Counted from the stretch's first letter, positions 1 to 10,382 are shown. The stretch: 64,000 nt of DNA from JAHFUA01 sp963733935 (GCA_963733935.1 CAVTEQ010000008.1:1-64000); one strand, 5' to 3'. Numbers and translations: made by a program. Notes: generated by a model not told the origin, from the letters alone.

Positions 1-89
1 CGCTGCGTTTTGCAGCGGCGCGTCGGACGCACAATCAGGCAGTTGACATTCAGCGTACCTCGGCTAGGATGAGAAACGAGACGTCGGCA

Positions 90-347
90 ATGAACATCCA
101 AATTCGCAATGCGGCGCTCAAGTCGAGAATCGAAAAGCAGCTCCAGTCCATGGGCGCCGACAGCATCGAGGAAGTGTTGCTCCACTTGCTGGAGACTCAG
201 GAAGAGCAGGACCGCTGGCTGGCGGAGAATCGCAACGCGATTAACGCCAAAATTAGGCGCGGCATTGAACAACTCGAACGCGGCGAAGGAATTTCAGATT
301 CTAAGCTGGACGAGTACCTGACAAAACCGAAAACCCAACCTGAATGA
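90..347 (+). CDS. ParD-like antitoxin of a type II toxin-antitoxin pair
   Basis: An 85-residue acidic, helical protein. The start at 90 is preferred over an in-frame ATG at 69 because homologous-looking antitoxins begin at MNIQIRN. The N-terminal half looks like a small dimerising DNA-binding region; the C-terminal half (about residues 45-85, with GIEQLERGEGI) resembles the toxin-binding tail of ParD/CopG-type antitoxins. Its stop overlaps the ATG of a truncated ParE-like reading frame in an ATGA junction, the usual antitoxin-toxin arrangement. The antitoxin is intact while its toxin is not, so it may persist as an orphan. The family call rests on C-terminal character and context rather than one diagnostic motif. 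Confidence 0.65.
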   Translation: MNIQIRNAALKSRIEKQLQSMGADSIEEVLLHLLETQEEQDRWLAENRNAINAKIRRGIEQLERGEGISDSKLDEYLTKPKTQPE

Positions 348-439
348 GTCCTGGCTATGTGCTTGCACCTGAGGCGGCGCGCGACCTGTCTTTCCGGCCT
401 CCTGCTTCCTGCCCCCTTGTCCCAACCACCCCACCCTAA
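344..439 (+). pseudogene. Truncated ParE/RelE-type toxin remnant
   Basis: The ATG overlaps the antitoxin stop codon. The first 15 codons read MSPGYVLAPEAARDL, a typical start of ParE-family toxins (a beta strand followed by the EAARDL helix). Similarity then stops abruptly; the frame runs through Pro-rich sequence and ends after 31 codons next to a hairpin repeat. About 80 C-terminal residues carrying the ParE fold are missing, so no active toxin is expected. Loss of the 3' part at a repeat boundary suggests deletion or repeat insertion. Confidence 0.6.
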
Positions 440-471
440 CGTCGAACAGCACGACGTTAGGATGGGGCACC
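423..471. repeat. Hairpin with locus-specific stem and constant flank
   Basis: A perfect 10-bp inverted repeat, CCTAACGTCG (435-444) and CGACGTTAGG (452-461), with a 7-nt loop, followed directly by ATGGGGCACCC. The flank recurs beside a hairpin with a different stem at 35222-35258, and in related form at 3183-3217. It lies just downstream of the truncated toxin gene. Confidence 0.7.
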
Positions 472-512
472 CTCAAGATCCTGGGATTGACCTAGGCTGT
501 AGAATCGCCGAC

Positions 513-565
513 GCCCAGCCCGAAGGGCGGCATTTGTGTGAGCCCAGCGCGTCAGCGCTGGTTGA
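513..565. repeat. Mini-hairpin array, copy 1
   Basis: Two tight palindromes in tandem: GCCCGAAGGGC (518-528) and CCAGCGC-GTCA-GCGCTGG (544-561). The same pair, with nearly the same intervening sequence, recurs at 18759-18803, where it truncates a coding frame. It sits between the broken toxin and the convergent secreted-protein gene. Confidence 0.75.
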
Positions 566-576
566 AGCTTGAGCGG

Positions 577-1527
577 TTAATTCGACGGTTGGGCCCCACA
601 ACATTCGGTCACTGTGAAGCTGCCGTTTCCCGACTGGCCCAGTTGTCCCTGAATCTCGAAGCCGACTTTCTCCACGTTTACTTTGATCGACTTGAACCCC
701 GTTACCCACGCGTATTTGAAATACGCCTCGCAACAACTTGTCGTGAGCTTGCGCCCAGGCATCCCCGCATCCGGAATAAGTTTCAGGCTTCCAAAAAGAC
801 CAGGAACCGCATTAGATCGAGTCACAACACAGTCGCTGCACCTGTCACCCTCGCATTTAGCTCGTACACAAGCGACCGCGATTTCGGCGGGTGATCCCCA
901 AAGATGCGTCGTAATAACTTCCGTCTGACAAACTGTGTTGGGATAGCGCATTCTTGCCGTCGGTCCACCGGCGAGCCGGGTTGACCCCAAGAAGATACCG
1001 CTAACGCGTTTGCCATCATTACTCATCGAATTAGCCGACACGTATTTCGTTCCTGACTTCTGATCTCGGACTGTTAGCGCAATTTTAATATCGCCCCTCG
1101 AAACATTCAGCATCAAGGAATCCCTCAGATACGAGTGTTCTTGATCTGTCAGCTTGCCCACGTCGACCGGAATGATAGTGGGATGGCTACCTTGTTTGCC
1201 GGCTTCCAACAGCAGGCCGGTCTTCATCATTTCATCCACCTGCTTATTCACATCCTCGACTGTGCCCGCATTTGTGATGCTCACAATCTGTGCGAAATCT
1301 CCGTAGGCTCTGTTGAAGTTACTGCGAGCCATTCTCATGTCGTCGCGTACAGGTCCTTCTGGAAAACCCTGGACCAGTTCATCCGATGATATCTGGAAGA
1401 ACATCCCAGCAGCGAACACCGCGGACATCCTAACGATGGGCGGCTTCTTGTCCTGTGCGAACGAACTCATGGCAACGGTAAGCAACAGGGCGCTGACTAA
1501 TCCCCGGGATACGCCTGCAGTAGACAT
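577..1527 (-). CDS. Secreted cysteine-rich protein of unknown function
   Basis: 316 residues. The ATG at 1527 is chosen because AAGGAG lies at good spacing before it and a signal peptide follows at once (hydrophobic LVSALLLTVAM, then SSFAQ before the mature end). The first half is helical and polar. The C-terminal 120 residues contain about ten cysteines, including CxxxxCxxC-like spacing and two CC pairs, suggesting a disulfide-bonded exported domain. No recognised family or catalytic motif. It converges on the mini-hairpin array and stands alone. Export is well supported; the role is unknown. Confidence 0.7.
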   Translation of the reverse strand: MSTAGVSRGLVSALLLTVAMSSFAQDKKPPIVRMSAVFAAGMFFQISSDELVQGFPEGPVRDDMRMARSNFNRAYGDFAQIVSITNAGTVEDVNKQVDEMMKTGLLLEAGKQGSHPTIIPVDVGKLTDQEHSYLRDSLMLNVSRGDIKIALTVRDQKSGTKYVSANSMSNDGKRVSGIFLGSTRLAGGPTARMRYPNTVCQTEVITTHLWGSPAEIAVACVRAKCEGDRCSDCVVTRSNAVPGLFGSLKLIPDAGMPGRKLTTSCCEAYFKYAWVTGFKSIKVNVEKVGFEIQGQLGQSGNGSFTVTECCGAQPSN

Positions 1528-1847
1528 GGCATTCTCCTTCAGGTGGAATTCCGTGTGGGTCCCTAGGAAGGCAGCAGTATAGTTTGAATGCCCGGTTTTT
1601 CGATCGGGTCTTTCATCTCCGGGTCTTTCGTCTCCGGAAGACGAAGCCGAGGGCCGCGGGACACTTTCTATGCGGTGAAAGAATTCGAGGGGGGTGGCCC
1701 AGAGAAACATCGCCCACCCGCAACGATTGGGCGAGCCAGACGAGCGTCTTTTGCTCGTCTGGGAGTATTGTCCGACCCGGTTGCATCAAGCTGCTACCCG
1801 GGCATATATGAGACTGGTTCTAATATGATGAGTAAAGGACCATCTGA
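1528..1847. other. Intergenic region with hairpin repeat
   Basis: A 320-bp gap between divergent genes. It holds a small palindrome near 1635-1655 (TTCGTCTCC/GGAAGACGAA), the hairpin at 1736-1762, and presumably the promoters of both neighbours. No additional gene is apparent. Confidence 0.5.
1736..1765. repeat. Hairpin repeat, left copy flanking the 422-residue gene
   Basis: CCAGACGAGC and GCTCGTCTGG form a 10-bp stem around GTCTTTT. The same sequence, stem and loop included, recurs at 3191-3220 in the same orientation. The two copies bracket the gene at 1848-3116. Confidence 0.8.
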
Positions 1848-3116
1848 ATGCAGGGACCATCTCTCATCTTCGACAAGTCATCCCTGGAAAGCCTGAACAT
1901 CCACGAAGCCGGTTTGATGGACAACTTCTACATGTCCACCATCACGCCGTTGTTCTTCGTCGAGTGCCTCGCCGATCTCGAAAAGAAAATGAGAAGCGGA
2001 AGTACTCCCGAGCAGCTTGTGGGCTCTCTGGCCGACCGGACCCCAGACTCGCAGGGATATCCCAACGTCCATCACCTGGAGATATTGAAGGGAGAGCTCA
2101 GCAGGCAATTTGACATCAAGACCGTTTACGGACGGGTCGCCATGGCGCACGCTGAGCCTGTCCAGCTTGGGGAGAAAAAAGGGATCGTCTACCGCAAGAG
2201 CAAAGAACAAGAGGCGCTGCAGCGCTGGACGCACCGCGAATTTCTTGAGGTCGAGCGCACGATTGCCAAGGAGTGGCGGCGGTCACTCACGCAGGTGGAT
2301 TTTGGCGCCATGGTGAAGCAGGTAATGGGTAACCTGGGACCGTGGCGCAAACCAAAGACACTCGAAGATGCGAAACATATCGCCGACACTATCATCGAGA
2401 ACATGGACCCGGAATGGCTCCTCCGGTTCGGCCTTGACCTCTTGGGCGTTTCCGAAGCCACTGAGTGGGTAGTCGATGACTGGGTGGGTAAGCGCAGGCC
2501 GCCGTTACGCGACTATGTCCCGTACTTCGTCTTCATGGCAACGATCAACATTTTCTTCTGCCTTGTGCTGCCCACGCAATTGCTGAAGAACGTCAAGCCG
2601 AGCCACCAGATCGATCTCGCCTATCTTTATTATTTACCCTTCTGCTCGGTCTTCACGTCTAAGGACAATTTCCACGCCGACATCGTGCCGCTGTTCCTCG
2701 AGCCGCACCAAACCTTCGTCCACGGAATCGAGTTCAAGGAGGACCTCACGAAGCTCGACACCCACTACTCGGCATTGCCCGACGAGGTTCTCAAAACCGG
2801 GCTCATCAATTTCGCTCGAACACCGCCTGACGATCAAGGCTTCCTGACCACACAACTGTGGGATAAGTACCTTCCTCGATGGCGTGAAATCAGGAACGCT
2901 CCGGAGGCACCGCGTGACCCGGAAGCTGACAGGAAACTGATCGAGGAAATCAAGCGATCGTCGGACTCACCCGACCTGAAGCCCCACGACGAGCGCGACA
3001 TGGAAAAGATCAACTACGTAACGATCATCAAGGATGTTCGGCTGAGAAAGGGCAAGTGGCGCAGGTTCTCCGAGGAGTCTGAGCAACGAATGAGGGATGA
3101 GGAGCTGCTCCGTTAG
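1848..3116 (+). CDS. Uncharacterised 422-residue protein, possibly PIN-like N-terminus
   Basis: Not assigned to a named family. Residues 5-50 (LIFDKSSLE ... PLFFVECLADLE) carry an acidic residue in a strand followed by a conserved-looking Glu, which resembles the start of a PIN-like nuclease fold. A central part (YLYYLPFCSVFTSKDNFH) supplies another hydrophobic strand ending in an acidic/His cluster, compatible with a second half of such a site. The C-terminal 90 residues are charged and helical. There is no signal peptide or clear membrane segment. A purine-rich AAAGGA precedes the ATG. The gene stands alone between two identical hairpin repeats, so it may be a mobile or recently acquired cassette. 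The nuclease idea is weak inference. Confidence 0.7.
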   Translation: MQGPSLIFDKSSLESLNIHEAGLMDNFYMSTITPLFFVECLADLEKKMRSGSTPEQLVGSLADRTPDSQGYPNVHHLEILKGELSRQFDIKTVYGRVAMAHAEPVQLGEKKGIVYRKSKEQEALQRWTHREFLEVERTIAKEWRRSLTQVDFGAMVKQVMGNLGPWRKPKTLEDAKHIADTIIENMDPEWLLRFGLDLLGVSEATEWVVDDWVGKRRPPLRDYVPYFVFMATINIFFCLVLPTQLLKNVKPSHQIDLAYLYYLPFCSVFTSKDNFHADIVPLFLEPHQTFVHGIEFKEDLTKLDTHYSALPDEVLKTGLINFARTPPDDQGFLTTQLWDKYLPRWREIRNAPEAPRDPEADRKLIEEIKRSSDSPDLKPHDERDMEKINYVTIIKDVRLRKGKWRRFSEESEQRMRDEELLR

Positions 3117-3182
3117 CCGATTGTTGTTGCGGACCGTGTTCCCGGAAGACTTCTTGTGCCGGGTCGCTCACAAGAAACCACC

Positions 3183-3220
3183 GGGATGCCCCAGACGAGC
3201 GTCTTTTGCTCGTCTGGGAG
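3183..3220. repeat. Hairpin repeat, right copy flanking the 422-residue gene
   Basis: Same stem and loop as at 1736-1765. Upstream lies GGGATGCCC, so on the minus strand the stem is followed by GGGGCATCCC, matching the constant flank of the hairpins at 423-471 and 35222-35258. Confidence 0.75.
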
Positions 3221-3376
3221 TGTTAATCCCCCGAGTGCGCCGTGCGAGCCTCGGGATTGGTGACAGGGCGCCAGAAGTTTTCTCTTGACACAGCGCCGAT
3301 TTTCATGATATTCATGTGTGTTGACGTATAGCTATTTGACAACAACTATAAACCGCCGCGCAGACCGGCCCGGAAC

Positions 3377-3633
3377 TCCTTTGCCAGCAAGATTTTGCCT
3401 CTAACTCCTGTGGATGTCTGTATTTCCCCGGTGTTCGTTGGTTAACGCGTTGATTTCATTAGGTCGCGGGCAGGGGAGGGGGAGGGGGAGGGGTAGGCGC
3501 GGTATACCGCTTCCTTTGCCAGCAAGATTTTGCCTCTAACTCCTGTGGATGTCTGTATTTCCCCGGCGCTCGTCAGTTAAATTGCTGATTCCATTGGATC
3601 GCGAGGTACGGGAGGGGGGTGGGGGGTATCTCG
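3377..3633 (+). repeat. Tandem pair of a G-rich ~125-bp dispersed element
   Basis: Two diverged direct copies (3377-3511 and 3512-3633, period 135). Each begins TCCTTTGCCAGCAAGATTTT, continues through CTCTAACTCCTGTGGATG and ends in a G-run block (GGGGAGGGGGAGGGGGAGGGG in copy 1, GGAGGGGGGTGGGGGG in copy 2). Related copies lie near 27735-27831 and, inverted, at 38369-38477. The G-runs could form quadruplexes. The pair fills the gap before the convergent response-regulator gene. Confidence 0.75.
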
Positions 3634-3643
3634 ATCCCGGCGC

Positions 3644-5029
<1,386 letters not shown>

Positions 5030-5038
5030 GATTCTCCT

Positions 5039-5989
5039 TCAGGTCACCAGCTCTTCTTCCGGCTGCATCACTGCCGGTCCGAACTGCCGTACCGGCAGAT
5101 TGAAGCGCACGGTCGTGCCCTGGTTGGGAATGCTCTCCACTTCCATATCCCCGTGATGGTTGCGCACGTAGGCCTGGCTGATGCTCAGCCCGAGTCCGGT
5201 TCCCTGGCCGCGCTTGGTGGTGAAGAATGGTTCGAAGACGCGCGGCAGGACATCGGCGGGAATGCCGCAGCCGGTATCGACAACCCGCACTTCCAGCCGA
5301 TCCTCGAACTTCACTTTCTCAATGCTCACGGTGATCGTCCCGCCTTGGGGCATAGCCTGCGCGGCATTGAGCAGCAGGTTCATCAGCACCTGGGAGATCT
5401 GGTTGGAGTCGGCGGCGATCGCCGGAAGCTCCGACGGAACCTCCTTCTGCAGCTCGATCGCGCGGAACATCGGTTGATGGTGCAGGAAAGAAAAGGTGTC
5501 GTCCACCAGGCGTTCCAGGCTGATGCGGCTCAGGCGCAGCGGACCGGGACGCGCGTAGTTCAACAGGCCGCGCACCGTCGAAGAGATTCGCTGGGCGCCT
5601 TCCAGGCAGGCCTGGATCTCGGACCGCTGTTCCACGTCAGCGGTGCTCTTCAGTTCCAGCTCGAGGTGGGAGAAGATGCCGAGCAGGGGATTGTTGATCT
5701 CGTGGGCAGCGCCCAGCGCCAGTTGCGACATGGCGGCGTACTTCTCGTAGTCGGCAAGCTTGGACTGGAACTGCGTCTTCTCGCGAGTCAACTGGCGTTC
5801 TTCATCCGCGCGGTGGGCCAGAATCTGCTGCGCCATGTCGCGCTCCTGCTCACTTTGGCGGGCCAACAGGGCGGAGCGGCTGGCCTGGGCACGCAGCCGG
5901 CTCGCCTGGAACAGGACTGCCACCACGGCGGCCACCGCCACCGCCAGAGCCACTGCCAGAATTGTGACCAGCGCCTGCGAATGCGCCAA
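5039..5989 (-). CDS. Sensor histidine kinase paired with the NtrC-type regulator
   Basis: 316 residues. One N-terminal membrane segment (about 8-28), a coiled-coil linker rich in Gln/Glu/Arg (30-85), a dimerisation domain with His96 in GAAHEINNPL, then HATPase with N box (NLLLNAAQAM), G1 (VDTGCGIP), F box (FEPFFTTK) and G2 (GTGLGLS). There is no extracellular sensor domain, so any input is membrane or cytoplasmic. It should phosphorylate Asp53 of the downstream regulator. The start is the first ATG of the frame; a strong ribosome-binding site is not obvious. Confidence 0.92.
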   Translation of the reverse strand: MAHSQALVTILAVALAVAVAAVVAVLFQASRLRAQASRSALLARQSEQERDMAQQILAHRADEERQLTREKTQFQSKLADYEKYAAMSQLALGAAHEINNPLLGIFSHLELELKSTADVEQRSEIQACLEGAQRISSTVRGLLNYARPGPLRLSRISLERLVDDTFSFLHHQPMFRAIELQKEVPSELPAIAADSNQISQVLMNLLLNAAQAMPQGGTITVSIEKVKFEDRLEVRVVDTGCGIPADVLPRVFEPFFTTKRGQGTGLGLSISQAYVRNHHGDMEVESIPNQGTTVRFNLPVRQFGPAVMQPEEELVT

Positions 5990-6337
5990 AGCTGCACCTC
6001 GATTGGCCGAAAACCACGCCAGACGTGGCTTTCCACCAATAACGATAGAGTCAACAACCCCGAAAGGCCGTGACCTCTGTCACGAAGCATAGTGACCGCT
6101 GGACAACGTCTAAGGGAATCGTGCGCATCCCACTGCAATCGCAGATACTTATCCGGAATTGGCACTGATCTAACGGGGTACCGAACCGGGCATCGTCGGT
6201 TGACGTTAGAGCAACACGTCGAATAACCTTTTGGGTGCTCTCACGCGCAACTCTGCATTCCCCGCGGGGTTTCCGCTGTGGATGAACATAACAGGGGACG
6301 CACTACAAACCGAGGTACCGAACCAAGGAGGAAAGAA
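5990..6337. other. Intergenic region between divergent genes
   Basis: A 348-bp gap between the kinase and the outer-membrane protein gene. The motif GGTACCGAACC occurs twice (about 6177 and 6314). A weak TTGACG/TAACCT pair with 18-bp spacing near 6200-6229 could be a promoter for the downstream gene. Nothing else is evident. Confidence 0.35.
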
Positions 6338-6920
6338 ATGCGTAAGTTGTTGCTGATTGCGACCTGTGTACTGCTTTGCGGGACTTTTGCCGCCGCTCAA
6401 AAAGCGGAACTGGGAGCCGGCTGGAATTACCTGCACGTCGACGGCGATGTGCTACCCAGTCAGAATGGCATTCCAGGCGGGTTCTTCGTCGACGGGACTT
6501 ACTATTTTACGCACGCCATCGGTCTGACCGGCGATTTCTCATACCAGCAAGAAGACACTTCGGTGCTGACAGACTTCTTCATTGGCGGCGAAGAGGCCCG
6601 TGCTGATCGGCTTTCACGGTGGACCTCGGGTAAAGGGCCACATGGGCAAGTTTGAACCGTTTGCGCATGCGCTCTTCGGCTTCACGAATCTTCAACTTAC
6701 ACCGGTCGGATTAGCCAGCGAATCTTCCACGAACTTCTCCATGAAGCTGGGTGGCGGTGTGGATTACGCTCTTTCACCCCACTTCGCGGTGCGTGTGGGC
6801 GAATTCAACTACTACTATACGAAGTTCAGCCCGGCCGATTATTCATTCGGATTCCCAGGCCCAGGCTTGAACACTCACCAGAACAATTTCACGTTCGGAG
6901 TGGGCGTAGTGATTCGGTAA
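6338..6920 (+). pseudogene. Outer-membrane beta-barrel protein, one frameshift
   Basis: Starts at 6338 after a near-perfect AAGGAGGAAAG. The signal peptide MRKLLLIATCVLLCGTFAAA is followed by a small barrel of the OmpA-like/porin-family type: alternating aromatic strands, repeated Gly-x-Gly turns, and a C-terminal strand ending NNFTFGVGVVIR. The frame is lost around 6590-6605 after DFFIGGEEA and resumes one frame over at PVLIGFHGGPRVKG, so one base is missing or extra. Both halves are otherwise well preserved (about 193 residues in all), so a sequencing indel is as likely as a real lesion. A strong terminator follows. Confidence 0.75.
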
Positions 6921-6955
6921 CAGTCCGGACGGCAGCACAATCTGGCCTGAAATCG

Positions 6956-6993
6956 GCGGCTTCGCGTCCCTCGGCGCGAAGCCGCTTTCTTTT
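6956..6993 (+). terminator. Rho-independent terminator
   Basis: An 11-bp perfect stem, GCGGCTTCGCG (6956-6966) and CGCGAAGCCGC (6975-6985), with an 8-nt loop, followed by TTTCTTTT. It ends the outer-membrane protein transcript just before the convergent yjbQ stop codon. Confidence 0.85.
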
Positions 6994-6995
6994 GG

Positions 6996-7409
6996 TTAAT
7001 CCCCGATCACCTTCACGATGACGCGCTTGGAGCGCTGGCCGTCGAACTCGGCGTAGAAGACGCGCTGCCAGGTGCCGAGATCGAGTTTGCCGGCGGTGAT
7101 GGGCAGCATCACCTGGTGGTGCACCAGGATGGCCTTCAGGTGGGAGTCGCCGTTGTCCTCGCCGGTCTGGTGGTGGCGATAGTCTTCGCGGAAGGGCGCC
7201 AGGCCTTCCAGCCACTCGTCGATGTCGTCGATTAACCCCGGCTCGTTGTCGTTCACATACACTCCCGCGGTGATGTGCATGGCCGAGACCAGCACCATGC
7301 CCTCGCGCACACCGCTGCTCTTCACCGCAGCTTCCACCTGCGGAGTGATGTGCACGTATTCACGGTGCTTCTTGGTATTGAAGGTCAGATACTCGGTGTG
7401 GGATTTCAT
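6996..7409 (-). CDS. yjbQ: YjbQ/UPF0047 family protein
   Basis: 137 residues, full family length. Family hallmarks are visible: VHITPQVEAAV, SAMHITAGVYVNDNEPGL, a metal-site-like HHQTGEDNGDSHLKA, and LGTWQRVFYAEFDG. The family is annotated as secondary thiamine-phosphate synthase, because members can replace ThiE when overexpressed; the physiological role is unsettled. An AAGGAG lies before the ATG. It is monocistronic, diverging from ruvC and converging on the outer-membrane protein gene. Confidence 0.93.
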   Translation of the reverse strand: MKSHTEYLTFNTKKHREYVHITPQVEAAVKSSGVREGMVLVSAMHITAGVYVNDNEPGLIDDIDEWLEGLAPFREDYRHHQTGEDNGDSHLKAILVHHQVMLPITAGKLDLGTWQRVFYAEFDGQRSKRVIVKVIGD

Positions 7410-7477
7410 GAGAGCTCCTTGGGCCAGACATTCTACCGGTAGCTGGTTGCCGGACTTCTTCTGCTACCATCAGGCGC

Positions 7478-7990
7478 ATGCGCGTGCTGGGCATCGACTG
7501 CGGCACCGAGTGCACCGGTTATGGCGTGGTGGAGCAGACCGACGACGGGGAGCTGCACGGTGTGGCCGCGGGCGCCATTCGGCTCTCGCCGCGCGAGCCG
7601 CTGCCCCGCCGTTTGGAGCGCATCTTCACCGAGCTCTCTCGGGTGATCGCGGCCCACCGGCCGGAGCTGGCCGCCATCGAAGACGTGTTCTACGCCGTGA
7701 ACGTCAAATCCGCTCTTAAACTGGGTCAGGTGCGGGGGGTGGCGATGCTGGCCGCCGCAGCCTCGGGCCTTGATGTCTGCGAATACGCGCCACTGGCCAT
7801 CAAGTCGGCGGTGGTGGGTTATGGGCGCGCCGAAAAATCGCAGGTGCAGCACATGGTGCAGCGCCTGTTGCGGCTGTCCGAGCTCCCCGAACCTGCCGAC
7901 GTCGCCGACGCGCTGGCCATTGCCATCTGCCACCTGCACACGGCTGGTACGCAGCAGCGACAGCAACTTGCGGTTCAAGCCCGGCGTTAG
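7478..7990 (+). CDS. ruvC: Crossover junction endodeoxyribonuclease RuvC
   Basis: 170 residues, normal length. It resolves Holliday junctions with RuvAB. The RNase-H-like active site is visible: Asp7 in GIDCGTE, Glu68 in AAIEDVFYAVN, and the C-terminal acidic pair in ADVADALAIA (141-144). The basic, Gln-rich tail is typical. The gene diverges from yjbQ and is followed after 12 bp by a secreted-protein gene that may be co-transcribed. ruvA and ruvB are not in the window. Confidence 0.97.
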   Translation: MRVLGIDCGTECTGYGVVEQTDDGELHGVAAGAIRLSPREPLPRRLERIFTELSRVIAAHRPELAAIEDVFYAVNVKSALKLGQVRGVAMLAAAASGLDVCEYAPLAIKSAVVGYGRAEKSQVQHMVQRLLRLSELPEPADVADALAIAICHLHTAGTQQRQQLAVQARR

Positions 7991-8002
7991 CCGAATCGAA
8001 GG

Positions 8003-8734
8003 ATGGATATGCAGAGGCAACGCACGGAGTGGCTGGGACTGGTGGCAGGTCTGCTGTTGGTCGCGACGTTGCTGCCCGCGCAGACGCCAAAGCTCGAGCC
8101 GAGCAATCCGCGGAACCCGCTGGTTCCGACCGTGACTTTCACTTTTGACTGGCCGAGTATCGAGCCGCACCGCTACGTCATTTCCGTAGACTCCAGCGGC
8201 AATGCTGCGTACGAATCATGGCTGACTGAGGCCGGCGCGGAACAATCCGTCGGCGATCCCTATATGCTGAAGTTCACGGCGTCGGCGGGCGCGCGCCAAC
8301 GCATCTTCAACCTGGCGCGGCAGCTCAACTATTTCCACGGGGATTTCGAGTACCGCAAGCATCGCGTTGCCATGACCGGTGACAAGACCCTGGCCTACGC
8401 CGATCCCGACAAGCGCTACGAGACCCGCTACAACTGGTCGGAGAACCCGGCCATCGAGCAACTGACCGCCCTATTTCAGGGCATCTCCGCGACCATCGAA
8501 TCCGGACGCCGGCTTACTCGCCTCCTGCGCTTCGAGCGCCTCGGACTGGACGAAGAGTTGAAGAACCTGGAGCATGCTGCGCTTGAGCAGCGGGCGACCG
8601 AACTGCAGATCATTGCACCCATTCTCGAACAGCTCGCCGACGATCCAAGCGTAATGAACATAGCCCGCCAGCGCGCGCGGCATATTCTGCAGATGGCGGG
8701 TGCGACGCCCGTGGGCAGCGCGCCTTCGCGGTGA
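8003..8734 (+). CDS. Exported protein of unknown function downstream of ruvC
   Basis: About 243 residues. A signal peptide (LGLVAGLLLVATLLPAQ) precedes a mature region starting near TPKLEPSNP. The ATG at 8003 overlaps an AAGGATGG; the ATG at 8009 has better spacing from that purine stretch and may be the true start. The mature part has mixed strands, then a helical C-terminal half rich in Leu, Glu and Arg. No known domain is recognised. It probably shares the ruvC transcript because only 12 bp separate them. Confidence 0.7.
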   Translation: MDMQRQRTEWLGLVAGLLLVATLLPAQTPKLEPSNPRNPLVPTVTFTFDWPSIEPHRYVISVDSSGNAAYESWLTEAGAEQSVGDPYMLKFTASAGARQRIFNLARQLNYFHGDFEYRKHRVAMTGDKTLAYADPDKRYETRYNWSENPAIEQLTALFQGISATIESGRRLTRLLRFERLGLDEELKNLEHAALEQRATELQIIAPILEQLADDPSVMNIARQRARHILQMAGATPVGSAPSR

Positions 8735-8812
8735 TATCCGCGACGGAGATTTTCTTGCCCGGGGAGTACAATTAAGGCATCTAAGCAAGCAGGGAAGTCC
8801 AGGAGTCAGCTT

Positions 8813-10292
8813 ATGACTTGCCGGCGAGTGGGGAACGCGCTTCTCCTGCTGGCGACCTTGGTGTCCCTCCTCCCGTGGGCCGTTCCAGCAGCAGTCTTAC
8901 CAAGACACCAACATACGCATTGTGCGCTTGAGTTACATCAATGGTGACGTGCAACTTGATCGCCGCCAGGGCCAGGGATACGAACCGGCGATTCTGAACA
9001 TGCCGATCGTCCAGGGCAGCCGATTGTGGACGCGCGGCGAAGATGCGCTGGCCGAGGTCGAGTTCGAAGACGGCAGCAGCTTGCGCCTGACCCCCGGGAG
9101 TTCCGTTGAATTTCAGGAATTCCTGCTACGCGGCTCGGGTGAGAAGGCCACCAGCGTCGAGCTCGAGAGCGGCACTGCTTACTTCGACATTCGCAGTCAC
9201 ATGGGTGAATTCACCGTAACCTCCGGCGGGCAGCAGATCAGCGCGACTCACTCCGCGCGCTTCCGTGTCTTGGGTGGCAATGGCGACTTCAAGGTTGCGG
9301 CTTATAAGGGCAGCTTGAACGTGCGCAGCGGCGACAACCAGATTGCCGTCCTCAGCGGAGAAACCTTCACGCTGGATCCAAGCGATTCCCGCCATTACAA
9401 CCTGGCCAAGAGCATCGAAGAAGGCTCCTACGACGACTGGAACCAGGAGCGTGCCCGCTACGCCCAGTCGTATACATCGGCCAGCACCTACAGCGCCGAT
9501 TCGTACGCCAATAGCTTTTCTCCAGCTTACAGCTACGGTCTCGCCGACCTGGCTTACTACGGCAACTACTTCAACGCTCCGGGATGGGGCTGGATGTGGC
9601 AGCCCAACTATGTTGGCGCCGGGTGGAATCCATTCATGGATGGCTCGTGGGCCTTTTATCCACAATTCGGCTACGCGTGGGTTTCACCTTATCCCTGGGG
9701 ATGGATGCCGTATCGCTACGGAGCATGGAACTTTGTCCCGGGGTACGGCTGGGGGTGGATGCCCGGGACAACGTGGAACACATGGGCGCCGGTCACGGGC
9801 GTGAACCATCCGCCGGTAGGTTGGGCGGCTCCCCACTCGCCGCTTATGGCTCCGCAACCGGGAAGTCCGGGAATCGTCACCGTGGGACGCGGCTGGCATG
9901 CCGCCTATCCCTCGGGTTCGCCGGTCGGAACGGGCTTGTTACCCTCAGCCGCCGCGACGCCGCGTCGAGGCTGGGGGGCGTCCACCATGACTCCGGCTTC
10001 CGGCTTTGTGACGAATAACGGTGTCATCACCAACACCACCACCGCACCCCCGACTGTGGCATCGCCCGCAGCCAGGCCAGTCCCGCCACCTGCAGACGGC
10101 GGGTCTCACGTCAACAGCGCTGCGCGGGTACCGCCGCCGATGCGGACCGCCAGACCCGCGGCGTCTACCGCTGCGCCGCACTCTGCGCCGCACTCACAGA
10201 TGAGTCCCTCGGGCGGACATTTTTGGAGCAGCGGCGGAGCCGGCAGCGCTGGGCACTCGATTTCGGGCGGACACAGCGGCGGACACCGGTAA
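8813..10292 (+). pseudogene. FecR-domain secreted protein with Trp/Tyr-rich repeats, frameshifted near the signal peptide
   Basis: An ATG at 8813 after AGGAG begins a clear signal peptide (ALLLLATLVSLLPWAVPA). Around 8884-8900 the frame shifts by one base into QQSYQDTNIRIVRLSYINGD, the start of a FecR-like beta domain (to about residue 170). A central segment rich in Trp, Tyr and Pro repeats the pattern YGYAWVSPYPWGWMPYRYG, as in DUF6600-type proteins of this phylum; the last 150 residues are Pro/Ser/Ala-rich and end in Gly-His repeats. A cell-surface or periplasmic role is likely. Because only the signal-peptide junction is affected, a sequencing indel is plausible. Confidence 0.72.
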
Positions 10293-10293
10293 A

Positions 10294-10382
10294 GATCGGG
10301 TGATCGGGTCATCGGGTGATTTGAAAAATTGGTGAAACAGTTCTGCGATGACCCGATGAGCCGATGTCCCGATCTCCCGATT
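10294..10382. repeat. Word-iterated hairpin (8-bp word ATCGGGTS)
   Basis: Left arm 10294-10320 is three tandem 8-mers (GATCGGGT, GATCGGGT, CATCGGGT). Right arm 10347-10382 is four 8-mers in reverse complement (GACCCGAT, GAGCCGAT, GTCCCGAT, CTCCCGAT). It starts 2 bp after the FecR-like stop and ends on the stop of the convergent MEMO gene, so it may act as a bidirectional terminator. Confidence 0.85.

Noticed and set aside
3287..3320. TTGACA near 3287 as a promoter
   Set aside because: The -10 candidate is weak and no gene lies downstream on that strand.
3467..3500. G-rich block as replication origin or telomere-like sequence
   Set aside because: No DnaA boxes or dnaA/dnaN context; the block recurs as part of a dispersed element.
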